Source of the DNA: Streptomyces sp. NBC_01276
GTDB lineage: Bacteria; Actinomycetota; Actinomycetes; Streptomycetales; Streptomycetaceae
Direction: 5' to 3'
DNA length: 64,000 nucleotides
Assembly (NCBI RefSeq): GCF_041435355.1
Contig: NZ_CP108442.1
Location: 5,640,501 to 5,704,500, forward strand
Part shown: piece after piece, positions 1 through 9,853 of the stretch
Layout: each line of letters begins with the position of its first letter
How positions within the stretch are numbered: position 1 is the first letter of the stretch
The notes under the pieces: generated by a model
What the model was told of the DNA's origin: nothing
What the model saw: only the letters and a program-made list of their open reading frames with translations
The model's database searches: none
Made by a program: the position numbers and the translations under genes

Positions 1-1
1 G

Positions 2-787
2 ATGCGGCCCGACGAGGGCGCCGTCACCCTGCTCGGCCACGACCTCGTGCGCCACCCCGAGCGGGCCGCCCGCCTCCTGGCCTACCTCGGCCAGGAGTCC
101 ACCGCCCTCGACGAGCTCACCGTCTCCCTGGCCGCCGAGACCACCGGCCGGCTCCGCGGACTCGCCGCGCGCGACGCGCGGACCGCGCGGGACGAGGTGC
201 TGGAGGAACTGGGGCTGACCGCGATCGCCGGACGCCCCCTGAAGAAGCTCTCCGGCGGCCAGCGCCGCCTCGCCTGCTTCGCAACGGCCCTGGTCGGCGA
301 GCGGCCCGTGCTCGTCCTCGACGAGCCCACCACCGGCATGGACCCCGTCGCCCGGCGCGCCGTGTGGGCCGCCGTGGACCGGCGCCGCGAGCGCCACGGC
401 GCCACCGTCCTGCTGGTCACCCACAACGTCATCGAGGCCGAGACGGTCCTCGACCGGGTCGCCGTCATCGACCAGGGCAAGGTCATCGCCTGCGACACCC
501 CCGCCGGACTCAAGGCCCGCGTCTCCGACGAGGTCCGCCTGGAGCTGGTGTGGCGCACCGCCCCGCCGCTGGAGGTCCCCGAGGTCGCGGAGCTCGCCCC
601 GCGGGCGGCCGAGTCCGGGCGGCGCTGGGTGCTGCGGCTGGGCCAGGACGAGGCCCGCGCCGCCGTCGCCGCCGTGACCGGCGGCCCGGCCTTCGCCGCC
701 CTCGACGATTTCACGTTGGCCACGCCGAGCCTGGAGGACGTCTACCTCGCGCTGGGTGGACGGATGAAGGGTCTGGTCAAGTCGTGA
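2..787 (+). CDS. ABC transporter ATP-binding protein (5' end missing)
   Basis: ATPase subunit of an ABC exporter; it would hydrolyse ATP at the inner face of the membrane to drive the permease encoded next. The frame is open to the window edge and the Walker A motif is not present, so the true start lies upstream. Visible from the first in-window Met: signature motif LSGGQ at residues 83-87, Walker B VLVLDEP at 103-109 and the switch His at 141 in VTHN. The C-terminal part is the accessory region typical of DrrA/CcmA-like exporters. The stop overlaps the GTG of the permease by four bases, so the two are translationally coupled. Substrate unknown. Confidence 0.9.
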   Translation: MRPDEGAVTLLGHDLVRHPERAARLLAYLGQESTALDELTVSLAAETTGRLRGLAARDARTARDEVLEELGLTAIAGRPLKKLSGGQRRLACFATALVGERPVLVLDEPTTGMDPVARRAVWAAVDRRRERHGATVLLVTHNVIEAETVLDRVAVIDQGKVIACDTPAGLKARVSDEVRLELVWRTAPPLEVPEVAELAPRAAESGRRWVLRLGQDEARAAVAAVTGGPAFAALDDFTLATPSLEDVYLALGGRMKGLVKS

Positions 788-1569
788 CCGACGTCGCTGC
801 CGCGGTACCCGGGGTGCTCGCGCCCCGCGCCCGCTTCTTCCCCGCGCTCGCCGCCGTCTACCGGGCCCAGCTGTCCCGGGCACGCGTGGCGCGCATCCCG
901 CTGCTGTTCGTGGCCACCTTCCAGTCCGTCGGGATCATGATCCTGATGCGGGGCGTGGTCGACGGGGGCGGCGGCTCCGAGGCGCGTGCCGTCGTCGCCG
1001 GCTCGTCCGTGCTGGTGGTCGCCTTCGTCGCGCTGAACCTGCTCGCGCAGTACTTCGGGCAGCTCCGGGCGAGCGGCGGGCTGGACCACTACGCCACCCT
1101 GCCGGTGCCGCCCGCCTCGGTGGTGCTGGGTGCGGCCGCCGCGTACGCCTCCTTCACCCTGCCGGGGACCCTGGTCACGGCCGTCTTCGGCTGCGTGCTG
1201 TTCGGGCTGCCGATGGGCGGGCTGTGGATCCTGGCCGCCGTGGTGCCGCTCGCCGGGGCCGCCCTCGCCGGGCTCGGCGCCGCGCTGGGGCTGCTCGCCC
1301 CGCGCCAGGAGCTGGCCACGCTGGCCGGGCAGCTGGGCATGTCGGCGGCGCTGCTGCTGGGGGTGCTGCCGCCGGAGCGGATGCCCGGCCCGGTCGTCTG
1401 GGCGCGGGACCTGCTGCCGTCCACCTACGGGGTGCAGGCCTTCGCGGAGACCTTCGCCCCGCACCCGCACTGGTCGGCGGTCGCCCTCGACCTCGGGGTG
1501 TGCGGGGCCGTCGGGCTGCTGTCCCTGACCGTCGCCACCTGGGCCTACCGGCGGGCGGCGGTCCGCTGA
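784..1569 (+). CDS. ABC-2 type transporter permease
   Basis: Membrane partner of the preceding ATPase. The GTG at 784 sits in a four-base overlap with the ATPase stop. The 261-residue product has about six hydrophobic segments (around residues 40-55, 70-88, 115-135, 145-170, 180-200 and 235-255), the size and layout of an ABC-2/DrrB-type permease. The open frame extends further upstream only as an out-of-frame shadow of the ATPase. Exported substrate cannot be read from the sequence. Confidence 0.88.
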   Translation: MTDVAAAVPGVLAPRARFFPALAAVYRAQLSRARVARIPLLFVATFQSVGIMILMRGVVDGGGGSEARAVVAGSSVLVVAFVALNLLAQYFGQLRASGGLDHYATLPVPPASVVLGAAAAYASFTLPGTLVTAVFGCVLFGLPMGGLWILAAVVPLAGAALAGLGAALGLLAPRQELATLAGQLGMSAALLLGVLPPERMPGPVVWARDLLPSTYGVQAFAETFAPHPHWSAVALDLGVCGAVGLLSLTVATWAYRRAAVR

Positions 1570-1603
1570 CGCCGTCGCCGGGCGTACCTGGCACGATGTG
1601 GGG

Positions 1604-2263
1604 GTGACCGAAGCCGTGACGCCGCCGTCGTCTCCCTCCGACCTCCCCGACCTCCCGAAGCCGGAGGACGCCGTCACCCCGGCGGACATCCGTGACGGGG
1701 CCGCCGTCGCCCTCGTGGTGGGCGTGGCCGGGGTACTCCTCGGGCTGCTGTGGGTGTGGCTCGCGCCGCGCGTCCAGTACGTCTCCAACGGCGAGGCCGT
1801 CTTCCTGCGGGACACCGAGAGCGAGGCGCGGATCGGGGCCGACGGGACGTTCTTCCTGCTGGCGCTGGGGTTCGGGGTGCTGAGCGCGCTCGGCGTGTTC
1901 CTGTGGCGGCGGCGCGGGGGCGTACCCCTGGTGGTCGGGCTGGCCCTCGGGGCGGGCTTCGCCGCGCTGGTGGGGTGGCGGCTGGGGCTGTGGCTCGGAC
2001 CGGGCTCCGACGTGCCGGCGGCCGCCGCGAAGGCCGGCAAGGGGGTGCCGTTCGACGCGCCGCTGCAGGTGCTGGCGTACGGGGTGCTGCTGGTGTGGCC
2101 GATGACGGCCGTCGCCGTCCACCTCGGGCTGACCGCCCTCTGGGGGCCGCGGGACCCGTCGCCGTCCACCGAGTCGTACGGCGCGTACCCGCCGGAACAC
2201 CTCCACGCGGAGCCGTCCCCTCCGCACCTGTCCCCGTCGGAGCCTCCGCGCGCCGGTTCCTGA
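1604..2263 (+). CDS. DUF2567 family membrane protein
   Basis: A 219-residue integral membrane protein of unknown function, recognised as the DUF2567 family of actinomycetes. A proline-rich start (about 25 residues) is followed by roughly four membrane segments (around residues 30-50, 85-103, 110-130 and 165-185) and a polar, proline- and serine-rich tail. GTG codons at 1598 and 1604 are both possible; I chose 1604. It follows the ABC pair in the same direction after about 35 bases and may share its transcript. Confidence 0.75.
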   Translation: MTEAVTPPSSPSDLPDLPKPEDAVTPADIRDGAAVALVVGVAGVLLGLLWVWLAPRVQYVSNGEAVFLRDTESEARIGADGTFFLLALGFGVLSALGVFLWRRRGGVPLVVGLALGAGFAALVGWRLGLWLGPGSDVPAAAAKAGKGVPFDAPLQVLAYGVLLVWPMTAVAVHLGLTALWGPRDPSPSTESYGAYPPEHLHAEPSPPHLSPSEPPRAGS

Positions 2264-2310
2264 CCCCCCGGCCTCCTCGCTTCCTGCGGGGAGACCGGTC
2301 CCACGAGGGG

Positions 2311-2808
2311 CTAAGGGCGGGCGATGGCGGCCAGTGTGGCCGTGGTCAGGGTGGTGAGGGCGGCGGGGGAGAGTTCGACCTCCAGGCCCCGGCGGCCCGC
2401 CGAGACGCAGATCGTGGGGTGCGCGGAGGCGGAAGCGTCCACCACCGTGCGCAGCCGCTTGCGCTGCCCCAGCGGGGAGATGCCGCCCCTGACGTAGCCC
2501 GTGGTGCGCTCCGCCAGCGCGGGGTCGGCCATCGCCGCCCGCTTCCCGCCCACCGCGCCCGCCAGGGCCTTCAGGTCCAGTGAGCCCGAGACCGGGACCA
2601 CCGCCACCGTGAGGACCCCGTCGACGTCCGCGACGAGCGTCTTGAAGACCCGGTCCGGGGAGACGCCCATGGCCTCGGCGGCCTCCTCCCCGTAGGAGGG
2701 GTGGGCCGGGTCGTGCTCGTAGGCGTGCGTGGTGAAGTCGACCCCGGCCGCGGTCAGGGCGACGATCGCCGGAGTGCCCGCCGTCTGCTGCTTCTGCTTC
2801 TTCGCCAT
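2311..2808 (-). CDS. ybaK: YbaK/EbsC-type Cys-tRNA(Pro) deacylase
   Basis: A 165-residue protein of the YbaK/ProX fold, which hydrolyses mischarged aminoacyl-tRNA (Cys-tRNA(Pro) in the best-studied members) as a free-standing editing factor. The family pattern is visible: an N-terminal TPAI segment, VFKTL near residue 55, the invariant-type lysine of DLKAL near residue 79, and the GGISPLG stretch near residue 108. It starts only four bases after the stop of the LON-domain gene and is the last gene of a minus-strand run. The exact tRNA substrate is inferred from the family. Confidence 0.88.
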   Translation of the reverse strand: MAKKQKQQTAGTPAIVALTAAGVDFTTHAYEHDPAHPSYGEEAAEAMGVSPDRVFKTLVADVDGVLTVAVVPVSGSLDLKALAGAVGGKRAAMADPALAERTTGYVRGGISPLGQRKRLRTVVDASASAHPTICVSAGRRGLEVELSPAALTTLTTATLAAIARP

Positions 2809-2812
2809 GCCT

Positions 2813-3553
2813 TCAGTTCGGGCTCGTCGGGGTGCGGGTCAGGTCCACCGCGGGCAGGGACGGGAGGTGCCGGATCACCGCGGTCTCGGCGCGCAGCAGC
2901 TTCAGCTCCTCCGCCAGGCGCGTCGCGGTGTCCGGGGCCTGAAGGAGGCGCTGCTTGGCCGGGATGTCCAGCACGGCGGCGGCCGCCACCAGGTAGGAGA
3001 CCACCGAGGGCTCGTCCGGCAGGTCCGGCGTCGAGGCCAGGGTGCGCTCGCGGGCCCCGGCCAGGCGCTTCTGGTAGCTGCGGAAGGCCTGCAGGACCCC
3101 CTCCGAGAGGGCGCCCGCGCCCTCGCCCGCGTCCTCCGCGAGCTCCTCCAGCTCGGCGGCCAGGAACGGCCCCGACGCGTCGACCGACAGCAGCCGCACC
3201 CGGGTCGTGCCGGTGGCCAGCACCTCGAACGTGCCGTCCTCCCGCTCCCGGATCGTCGCCGCGTCCGCGATGCAGCCGACCCGGTGGAACGCCTGGATCG
3301 GGTCCGCGCCGAAGCCCGCCGCGGGACCCCGCGCGGGCAGCGCCGTCGGGTCGGGCAGACCGGGCGCGGTGGGGGCCACCTCCCGGCCGTCGCGGATCGC
3401 GACGACGGCGAACCGGCGCGGCTCGTCCTCCCCGGTCTTCAGCAGCTCGCGCATCATGGCGCGATACCGCTCCTCGAAGACGTTGAGCGGCAGCACGAGG
3501 CCCGGGAACAGAACCTGGTTCAGCGGGAAGAGGGGCAGGCGAACGGTGGTCAC
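2813..3553 (-). CDS. LON peptidase substrate-binding domain protein
   Basis: A 246-residue protein made of the N-terminal substrate-recognition domain of Lon protease without the ATPase or peptidase parts. The hallmark opening LPLFPLNQVLFPG lies at residues 6-18, followed by LNVFEERY. The C-terminal third is helical. Such stand-alone proteins are widespread in actinomycetes; their role is unsettled. The start is GTG at 3553. The gene follows the beta-solenoid membrane protein gene after 34 bases and precedes the deacylase by four, so an operon is likely. Confidence 0.87.
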   Translation of the reverse strand: MTTVRLPLFPLNQVLFPGLVLPLNVFEERYRAMMRELLKTGEDEPRRFAVVAIRDGREVAPTAPGLPDPTALPARGPAAGFGADPIQAFHRVGCIADAATIREREDGTFEVLATGTTRVRLLSVDASGPFLAAELEELAEDAGEGAGALSEGVLQAFRSYQKRLAGARERTLASTPDLPDEPSVVSYLVAAAAVLDIPAKQRLLQAPDTATRLAEELKLLRAETAVIRHLPSLPAVDLTRTPTSPN

Positions 3554-3587
3554 GAGGCACAGGGTAGTGGCCGGACGGCCCGGGCCG

Positions 3588-5177
3588 TCACCCCCGCCGC
3601 AGCAGCCGGGACGCGCCCGCGGCGACCGTCGTGGCCAGGATCCAGCCGAGCAGGACGAGGGCCGCCGCGGCCCACTGCCAGCCGCCCTGCACCTTCCACT
3701 GGCCCTCCTGACCGAGATCGATCACCGGCAGCAGCAGATCGAGCGCGTACAGGGCGGCGTTCCACTGCGGGTGCTCGTCCGCCTTGAGCGGTTCCGGACG
3801 GTGGCCGGAGAACAGCAGGGCGCCGGCCGCCCAGAGCACCGCCATCCACAGGGCCGCCCGCCCCGGCCGGTAGCCGTACACCACCGTCCAGTCCTGGAGG
3901 TACCCCCAGGCCCTGGCCGCGGGCGGCAGGGTGCTCCGGCGCCTCCGGTGCTTGGCGACCAGCACCTCGCGGGCGTCGGCGTCCTCCCCGCCGTCCCGCA
4001 GCACGGCCGCGAGCCGCTCGTAGGGCTCCGGGGAGTACTCGGGGGTGGCCGCCGCCACCCAGTCGAGGCGGCGGGCGAGCGGGAAGTGGCCCCGCGGGGC
4101 GAGGTTCTCGTAGACGAACCCCTCCATGGACAGGCGGCCGGGACCGGGCCAGCTCGTGGAGCGGTCGACCAGCTTGACCACCTTCGCCCCCGACACCACC
4201 ACCCGGCCCCGCTGCGGCGCCTCGCCGACGAAGCGGAGCTCGGGGGTCTGGATCCGCCGGAGCGAGACCTCCTGGTCGGGCCGCAGGTCGAACCGGGCCC
4301 CGTAGAAGTCCACGGAGTCCCCGAAACGGCCGTCGTCCAGCCGCATCCCGCCCCCGCACTCGAAGCGCCGCTCCGGCCCGCCGCGCGTGGGGGTCTGGGC
4401 CCAGTCGTACGGGCGGGCCGGATCGGGAGCCTCGCGGGGCAGGCCCACGGAGGTCAGGTACAGGGTCCGCTCGACGGTCAGGGTCGGGGCGTTCAGCGCG
4501 CGCCGGCCGTACGGGTTGCGCAGCCGGGCCCCGCGCAGGCTCATCGAGGCGCCCACCTTCGCCCCGCGCAGGCTCACCTCCCCGTACGTCTCCACCATGT
4601 CGGCCTGGACGTCCTGCGCGACCGCCATCCCGTCGGCGGCGATCGCCCGCCCCCGGTTGTCCCGCTGGAAGACGGCCTGGCTGATCAGCAGGTCGGTGCC
4701 GATCTGGGCGTCGGTCAGCCGGATCCCCCGCGCCACCCGGCAGCGCGCCAGGTGCAGGTCCCCCTCGGTGTGCAGCCGGGCCGCCTCGATGCGGGGGACG
4801 GCGCAGTTGTCCAGCCGCAGGGTGCCGAAGCGGGTCTCGGAGAGCTGGATCTCGCCGTCGAAGCGGCACGCCCGGATCTCGACGTACGGGGGCACCGTGC
4901 CGCCCGACAGGTCGAGGCGCCCGGTGATCTGCGCGCCGCGCAGCTTCAGGCATCCGACGCGCCCCGGGACGGGCTCGGGTCCGGCCAGCAGGAGCAGGGC
5001 GACGACCTCCGCCCGGACCCGGCGCTCGGGACCCCACTCCGCGTCGCCGTGCGGGTCGTCCAGCTCGGCCACCCGGGCACTGAGGTCGCAGACGGTGCCC
5101 GCCCGGAACGTCTGCCACATGAGGTGTTCGGCGTCGGTCAGGTCACCCGGTCGCCCGTCCACCTGCGTTTCGGTCAT
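3588..5177 (-). CDS. large membrane-associated beta-solenoid protein
   Basis: A 529-residue protein conserved upstream of hisD in Streptomyces and often labelled membrane-associated oxidoreductase, although I see no nucleotide-binding or redox motif to justify that name. Residues of about 75-370 consist of irregular 20-residue-scale repeats such as LRGAQITGRLDLSGG and LRGAKVGASMSLRGA, typical of a right-handed beta-solenoid like pentapeptide-repeat proteins. The last 100 residues carry two hydrophobic helices (around 440-455 and 500-520). The start ATG at 5177 is preceded by a G-rich Shine-Dalgarno stretch; the frame continues upstream without one. Function unknown. Confidence 0.8.
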   Translation of the reverse strand: MTETQVDGRPGDLTDAEHLMWQTFRAGTVCDLSARVAELDDPHGDAEWGPERRVRAEVVALLLLAGPEPVPGRVGCLKLRGAQITGRLDLSGGTVPPYVEIRACRFDGEIQLSETRFGTLRLDNCAVPRIEAARLHTEGDLHLARCRVARGIRLTDAQIGTDLLISQAVFQRDNRGRAIAADGMAVAQDVQADMVETYGEVSLRGAKVGASMSLRGARLRNPYGRRALNAPTLTVERTLYLTSVGLPREAPDPARPYDWAQTPTRGGPERRFECGGGMRLDDGRFGDSVDFYGARFDLRPDQEVSLRRIQTPELRFVGEAPQRGRVVVSGAKVVKLVDRSTSWPGPGRLSMEGFVYENLAPRGHFPLARRLDWVAAATPEYSPEPYERLAAVLRDGGEDADAREVLVAKHRRRRSTLPPAARAWGYLQDWTVVYGYRPGRAALWMAVLWAAGALLFSGHRPEPLKADEHPQWNAALYALDLLLPVIDLGQEGQWKVQGGWQWAAAALVLLGWILATTVAAGASRLLRRG

Positions 5178-5244
5178 GGCAGCCCCCCCGCTGTCACGTG
5201 CGTGTACGGGAAACGCTAAGGGGGGCCCGTGACATCCGGGACGT

Positions 5245-5261
5245 GTATCAGCCAGTGATAC
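5245..5261. promoter_or_regulatory. palindrome in the hisD upstream region
   Basis: A perfect inverted repeat, GTATCA-5 bases-TGATAC, lies about 40 bases upstream of the hisD start in the 124-base gap between hisD and the divergent beta-solenoid gene. Its size and place fit an operator for a dimeric repressor. I do not recognise the binding protein. Confidence 0.4.
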
Positions 5262-5301
5262 GGGCGAACGGTGGCGGGAGCCGGTCTGAGAGAATTGGGA
5301 G

Positions 5302-6624
5302 GTGATCTCTCGTATCGACCTGCGCGGTGACGCCCTCCCCGAGGGTGGCGCCCTGCGCGATCTGCTGCCCCGTGCCGAGTTCGACGTGGAAGCCGCACTG
5401 GAGAAAGTGCGGCCCATCTGCGAGGACGTCCATCATCGTGGCACGGCGGCGCTGATCGAGTACGCGCGGAAGTTCGACGGGGTGGAGCTGGAGCGGGTCA
5501 GGGTGCCCGCCGAGGCGCTGAAGGCCGCCCTCGACGAGCTGGACCCGGCCGTCCGCGCCGCCCTGGAGGAGTCCATCCGGCGCGCCCGGATCGTGCACCG
5601 CAACCAGCGCCGCACCGAGCACACCACCCAGGTGGTCCCCGGCGGCACCGTGACCGAGAAGTGGGTGCCGGTCGAGCGCGTGGGCCTGTACGCCCCGGGC
5701 GGCCGCTCCGTGTACCCGTCCTCCGTCGTGATGAACGTCGTACCGGCCCAGGAGGCGGGCGTCGAGTCGATCGCGCTCGCGTCCCCGCCGCAGAGGGAGT
5801 TCGGCGGCCTGCCGCACCCGACGATCCTCGCCGCGTGCGCGCTGCTCGGCGTGGACGAGGTGTACGCGGCCGGCGGCGCCGTCGCCGTCGCGATGTTCGC
5901 GTACGGCACGGAGGACTGCCTCCCGGTCAACATGGTCACCGGCCCCGGCAACATCTGGGTCGCCGCCGCCAAGCGCTACTTCACCGGGAAGATCGGCATC
6001 GACACCGAGGCCGGCCCCACCGAGATCGCGGTCCTCGCGGACTCCACGGCCGACCCGGTCCACGTCGCCGCCGACCTGATCAGCCAGGCCGAGCACGACC
6101 CGCTGGCCGCCGCCGTGCTCGTCACGGACTCCGAGGAGCTCGCGGCCGCCGTCGAGAAGGAGCTGGAGCCGCAGGTCGCGGCCACCAAGCACGTCGAGGA
6201 CCGGATCAAGCCCGCCCTCGCGGGCAAGCAGTCCGCGATCGTCCTGGTCGACAGCCTGGAGGACGGCCTCAAGGTCGTCGACGCGTACGGCGCCGAGCAC
6301 CTGGAGATCCAGACCGCCGACGCCGCCGCGTGGGCCGCCCGCGTCCGCAACGCCGGGGCTGTCTTCGTCGGCCCCTGGGCACCGGTCTCCCTCGGCGACT
6401 ACTGCGCCGGCTCGAACCACGTGCTGCCCACCGGCGGCTGCGCCTGCCACTCCTCCGGCCTGTCCGTGCAGTCCTTCCTGCGCGGCATCCACATCGTCGA
6501 CTACACGCGGGACGCCCTCGCCGAGGTCACCCACCACGTGGTGACCCTCGCCGAGGCCGAGGACCTGCCCGCGCACGGCGCGGCCCTCAAGGCCCGCTTC
6601 GGATGGAAGGTGCCCACCCAGTGA
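5302..6624 (+). CDS. hisD: histidinol dehydrogenase
   Basis: Catalyses the last two steps of histidine synthesis, the NAD-dependent oxidation of L-histidinol to L-histidine via histidinal. The 440-residue length is standard. Visible family residues are the zinc-binding Gln262 and His265 in SQAEHDP and the catalytic Glu332-His333 pair in GAEHLE. Translation from GTG at 5302 gives the usual start VISRIDLRG. The purine-rich GGGAGG directly abuts that GTG, leaving no normal spacing, so the message may be leaderless or use weak initiation. hisC begins inside the hisD stop region. Confidence 0.97.
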   Translation: MISRIDLRGDALPEGGALRDLLPRAEFDVEAALEKVRPICEDVHHRGTAALIEYARKFDGVELERVRVPAEALKAALDELDPAVRAALEESIRRARIVHRNQRRTEHTTQVVPGGTVTEKWVPVERVGLYAPGGRSVYPSSVVMNVVPAQEAGVESIALASPPQREFGGLPHPTILAACALLGVDEVYAAGGAVAVAMFAYGTEDCLPVNMVTGPGNIWVAAAKRYFTGKIGIDTEAGPTEIAVLADSTADPVHVAADLISQAEHDPLAAAVLVTDSEELAAAVEKELEPQVAATKHVEDRIKPALAGKQSAIVLVDSLEDGLKVVDAYGAEHLEIQTADAAAWAARVRNAGAVFVGPWAPVSLGDYCAGSNHVLPTGGCACHSSGLSVQSFLRGIHIVDYTRDALAEVTHHVVTLAEAEDLPAHGAALKARFGWKVPTQ

Positions 6625-7730
6625 GTTTCGGGATCGACGACCTCCCCATCCGGGACGAACTGCGCGGAAAGACCCCGTACGGCGCCCCCCAGCTCGACGT
6701 GCCCGTCCAGCTGAACACCAACGAGAACCCGTACGAGCTCCCCGAGGAGCTGGTCCGGCGCATCGCCGAGCGGGTGGCCGACGCCGCCCGCACCCTCAAC
6801 CGCTACCCCGACCGCGACGCGGTCGAGCTGCGCACGGAACTGGCCGCCTACCTCACCCGTACCGGCAAGCACCCCGTCGCCCGGGAGAACGTCTGGGCCG
6901 CCAACGGCTCCAACGAGGTCATCCAGCAGCTGCTCCAGACCTTCGGCGGCCCCGGGCGCACCGCGATCGGCTTCGAGCCCTCGTACTCGATGCACGCGCT
7001 GATCGCCCGCGGCACGGGCACGGGCTGGATCTCCGGTCCGCGCCGGGACGACTTCACCATCGACCTGGCCGCCGCCGAGCAGGCCATCGCTTCGAGCGCC
7101 CCCGACGTCGTCTTCATCACCTCGCCCAACAACCCCACCGGCACCGCGGTCGAGGCCGAGACGGTCCTCGCCCTCTACGAGGCCGCGCAGGCAGCCAAGC
7201 CGTCCCTGGTCGTCGTGGACGAGGCGTACGTGGAGTTCAGCCACCGCGACTCGCTCCTGCCGCTGATCGAGGGCCGCCCCAACCTGGTGGTCTCCCGGAC
7301 CATGTCCAAGGCCTTCGGCGCCGCCGGCCTGCGCCTGGGCTACCTGGCCGCGCACCCCGCGGTGGTCGACGCCGTCCAGCTGGTGCGCCTGCCGTACCAC
7401 CTGTCGGCCGTCACCCAGGCGACCGCGCTGGCCGCCCTGGAGCACACCGACACCCTGCTCGGCTACGTCGAGCAGCTCAAGGCCGAACGGGACCGCCTCG
7501 TCACCGAGCTGCGGGCCATCGGCTACGAGGTCACCGAGTCCGACGCGAACTTCATCCAGTTCGGGAAGTTCGACGACTCGCACACCGCCTGGCAGAAGAT
7601 CCTCGACCAGGGCGTCCTGGTCCGGGACAACGGCGTACCGGGCTGGCTGCGGGTCTCCGCCGGCACCCCGGCCGAGAACGACGCGTTCCTGGAAGCGGTT
7701 CGCGCACTGAAGAAGGAGCAGCAGGCATGA
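6621..7730 (+). CDS. hisC: histidinol-phosphate aminotransferase
   Basis: A 369-residue fold-type I PLP enzyme that converts imidazole acetol phosphate and glutamate to histidinol phosphate. The PLP lysine is Lys230 in SKAFG, with the phosphate-binding TSPNNPTG segment and the DEAYVEF motif upstream of it. The start is the GTG at 6621, overlapping the hisD stop by four bases. The stop in turn overlaps the hisB ATG by four bases. The larger frame upstream is an antiparallel-codon shadow of hisD. Confidence 0.97.
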   Translation: MSFGIDDLPIRDELRGKTPYGAPQLDVPVQLNTNENPYELPEELVRRIAERVADAARTLNRYPDRDAVELRTELAAYLTRTGKHPVARENVWAANGSNEVIQQLLQTFGGPGRTAIGFEPSYSMHALIARGTGTGWISGPRRDDFTIDLAAAEQAIASSAPDVVFITSPNNPTGTAVEAETVLALYEAAQAAKPSLVVVDEAYVEFSHRDSLLPLIEGRPNLVVSRTMSKAFGAAGLRLGYLAAHPAVVDAVQLVRLPYHLSAVTQATALAALEHTDTLLGYVEQLKAERDRLVTELRAIGYEVTESDANFIQFGKFDDSHTAWQKILDQGVLVRDNGVPGWLRVSAGTPAENDAFLEAVRALKKEQQA

Positions 7731-8320
7731 GCCGCATCGGACGGGTCGAACGGACCACGAAGGAGACCTCGGTCCTCGTCGAGATAAACCTCGACGGCAC
7801 CGGCAAGGTCGACGTCTCGACCGGCGTGGGCTTCTACGACCACATGCTCGACCAGCTGGGCCGCCACGGACTCTTCGACCTCACCGTCAAGACCGACGGC
7901 GACCTGCACATCGACAGCCACCACACCATCGAGGACACCGCCCTCGCGCTCGGCGCCGCCTTCAGGCAGGCCCTCGGCGACAAGGTCGGCATCTACCGCT
8001 TCGGCAACTGCACCGTGCCGCTTGACGAGTCCCTGGCCCAGGTGACCGTCGACCTGTCCGGCCGCCCGTACCTCGTGCACACCGAGCCCGAGAACATGGC
8101 GCCGATGATCGGCGAGTACGACACGACGATGACCCGGCACATCTTCGAGTCCTTCGTGGCGCAGGCCCAGATCGCCCTGCACATCCACGTCCCGTACGGC
8201 CGCAACGCCCACCACATCGTGGAGTGCCAGTTCAAGGCCCTGGCCCGGGCCCTGCGCTACGCCGCGGAGTTCGACCCGCGCGCCGCCGGGATCCTGCCCT
8301 CCACGAAGGGCGCCCTCTAG
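7727..8320 (+). CDS. hisB: imidazoleglycerol-phosphate dehydratase
   Basis: Dehydrates imidazole glycerol phosphate to imidazole acetol phosphate using two manganese ions. At 197 residues it is the monofunctional form with no fused phosphatase domain. The metal-binding repeats are clear: HHTIEDTA near residue 64 and [10 protein letters not shown] near residue 162, plus the GVGFYDHML segment near residue 28. It is translationally coupled to hisC. Confidence 0.97.
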   Translation: MSRIGRVERTTKETSVLVEINLDGTGKVDVSTGVGFYDHMLDQLGRHGLFDLTVKTDGDLHIDSHHTIEDTALALGAAFRQALGDKVGIYRFGNCTVPLDESLAQVTVDLSGRPYLVHTEPENMAPMIGEYDTTMTRHIFESFVAQAQIALHIHVPYGRNAHHIVECQFKALARALRYAAEFDPRAAGILPSTKGAL

Positions 8321-8322
8321 CC

Positions 8323-8490
8323 GTGAACGGCCTCAACACCATCCTGATCGTCCTCGGCCTGTTCCTGGCCGGGGGCGTCTACTCCTTCCAGAAGCAGAAG
8401 ATGCCCAAGTCGGTGATCATTCTGCTCGCCCTCGGCTCCGTGATGTGCCTCGCGGCCGGAGTCCTGCGAATCCAAGGAATCTGGGAATGA
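8323..8490 (+). CDS. 55-residue membrane protein within the his operon
   Basis: A small protein starting at GTG 8323, two bases after hisB ends, with its stop overlapping the hisH ATG by four bases. It has two hydrophobic helices (about residues 5-20 and 30-46) joined by a basic turn (QKQKMPK), so both ends probably face the same side of the membrane. No enzyme motif is present. The exact fit between two his genes shows that it is translated with them. Its role in histidine synthesis, if any, is unknown. Confidence 0.75.
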   Translation: MNGLNTILIVLGLFLAGGVYSFQKQKMPKSVIILLALGSVMCLAAGVLRIQGIWE

Positions 8491-9128
8491 GCGCAGCAAA
8501 GAACATCGTCGTCTTCGACTACGGCTTCGGCAACGTCCGCTCCGCCGAGCGGGCCCTCGCCCGCGTCGGCGCCGACGTCGAGATCACCCGCGACTACGAC
8601 AAGGCGATGGACGCCGACGGCCTCCTGGTCCCCGGCGTGGGCGCCTTCTCGGCCTGCATGCAGGGCCTCAAGGACGCCCGCGGCGACTGGATCATCGGCC
8701 GCCGCCTCTCCGGCGGCCGCCCGGTCATGGGCATCTGCGTCGGCATGCAGATCCTCTTCGAGCGCGGCATCGAGCACGGGGTGGAGACCGAGGGCCTCGA
8801 CGAGTGGCCCGGCACGGTCGGCCCGCTCAAGGCCCCCGTCGTCCCCCACATGGGCTGGAACACCGTGGACGCGCCCGCCGACAGCCAGGCCTTCGCCGGG
8901 CTCGACGCCGACGCCCGCTTCTACTTCGTCCACTCCTACGCGGCGCACGACTGGAGCCTGGAGGTCACCAACCCGGCCATCCGCGCGCCCAAGGTCACCT
9001 GGGCCACCCACGGCCGTCCCTTCGTCGCGGCCGTGGAGAACGGAGCCCTGTGGGCCACCCAGTTCCACCCCGAGAAGTCCGGTGACACCGGTGCCCAGCT
9101 GCTCACCAACTGGATCGAGACCCTCTGA
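8487..9128 (+). CDS. hisH: imidazole glycerol phosphate synthase, glutaminase subunit
   Basis: A class I glutamine amidotransferase that feeds ammonia to HisF for making IGP and AICAR. The nucleophile is Cys84 in GICVGMQ, and the catalytic His-Glu pair is in QFHPEKS near the C-terminus. The 213-residue length is normal. It overlaps the small membrane protein gene upstream and priA downstream (stop and ATG share a base at 9128). Its partner gene hisF lies two genes further on. Confidence 0.97.
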   Translation: MSAAKNIVVFDYGFGNVRSAERALARVGADVEITRDYDKAMDADGLLVPGVGAFSACMQGLKDARGDWIIGRRLSGGRPVMGICVGMQILFERGIEHGVETEGLDEWPGTVGPLKAPVVPHMGWNTVDAPADSQAFAGLDADARFYFVHSYAAHDWSLEVTNPAIRAPKVTWATHGRPFVAAVENGALWATQFHPEKSGDTGAQLLTNWIETL

Positions 9129-9853
9129 TGAAGACGCTTGAGCTCCTCCCCGCGGTCGACGTCCGCGACGGCCAGGCCGTGCGCCTCGTCCACGGCGTCT
9201 CCGGCAGCGAGACCTCCTACGGCTCCCCGCTGGAGGCGGCCCTCGCCTGGCAGCGCTCCGGCGCCGAATGGCTGCACCTCGTCGACCTGGACGCCGCCTT
9301 CGGCACCGGTGACAACCGCGCCCTGGTCGCCGGGATCACCCGCGCCATGGACATCAAGGTCGAGCTGTCCGGCGGCATCCGCGACGACGCCACGCTCGCC
9401 GCGGCCCTCGCCACCGGCTGCACCCGCGTGAACCTCGGCACCGCCGCCCTGGAGACCCCGGAGTGGGCCGCCAGGGCCATCGCCGAGCACGGCGACAAGA
9501 TCGCCATCGGACTGGACGTGCGCGGCACCACCCTCAAGGGCCGCGGCTGGACCAGCGAGGGCGGCGACCTCTACGAGACCCTCGCCCGCCTGGACTCCGA
9601 GGGCTGTGCCCGCTACGTCGTCACCGACATCGGCAAGGACGGCACCCTCACCGGCCCCAACCTGGAGCTGCTGAAGAACGTCTGCGCCGCCACCGACCGC
9701 CCCGTCGTCGCCTCCGGCGGCATCTCCTCCCTGGACGACCTGCGCGCGCTCTCCGCGCTGGTCCCCGAGGGCGTCGAGGGCGCGATCGTCGGCAAGGCCC
9801 TGTACGCCAAGGCCTTCACCCTGGAAGAAGCCCTGAAGGTGGTCTCCGCATGA
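9128..9853 (+). CDS. priA: bifunctional HisA/TrpF isomerase PriA
   Basis: A 241-residue (beta-alpha)8 barrel of the HisA family. In Streptomyces and mycobacteria this protein isomerises both ProFAR (histidine pathway) and phosphoribosyl anthranilate (tryptophan pathway). The catalytic aspartates appear as [10 protein letters not shown] at residues 6-15 and [13 protein letters not shown] near residue 166. The dual role is inferred from the family and supported by the absence of trpF among the trp genes in this window. ATG at 9128 overlaps the hisH stop. Confidence 0.95.
   Translation: MKTLELLPAVDVRDGQAVRLVHGVSGSETSYGSPLEAALAWQRSGAEWLHLVDLDAAFGTGDNRALVAGITRAMDIKVELSGGIRDDATLAAALATGCTRVNLGTAALETPEWAARAIAEHGDKIAIGLDVRGTTLKGRGWTSEGGDLYETLARLDSEGCARYVVTDIGKDGTLTGPNLELLKNVCAATDRPVVASGGISSLDDLRALSALVPEGVEGAIVGKALYAKAFTLEEALKVVSA

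Noticed and set aside
742..2304. A 520-residue minus-strand open frame across the ABC permease and DUF2567 genes
   Set aside because: It covers two well-supported plus-strand genes, and its product is Pro/Arg/Gly-rich noise.
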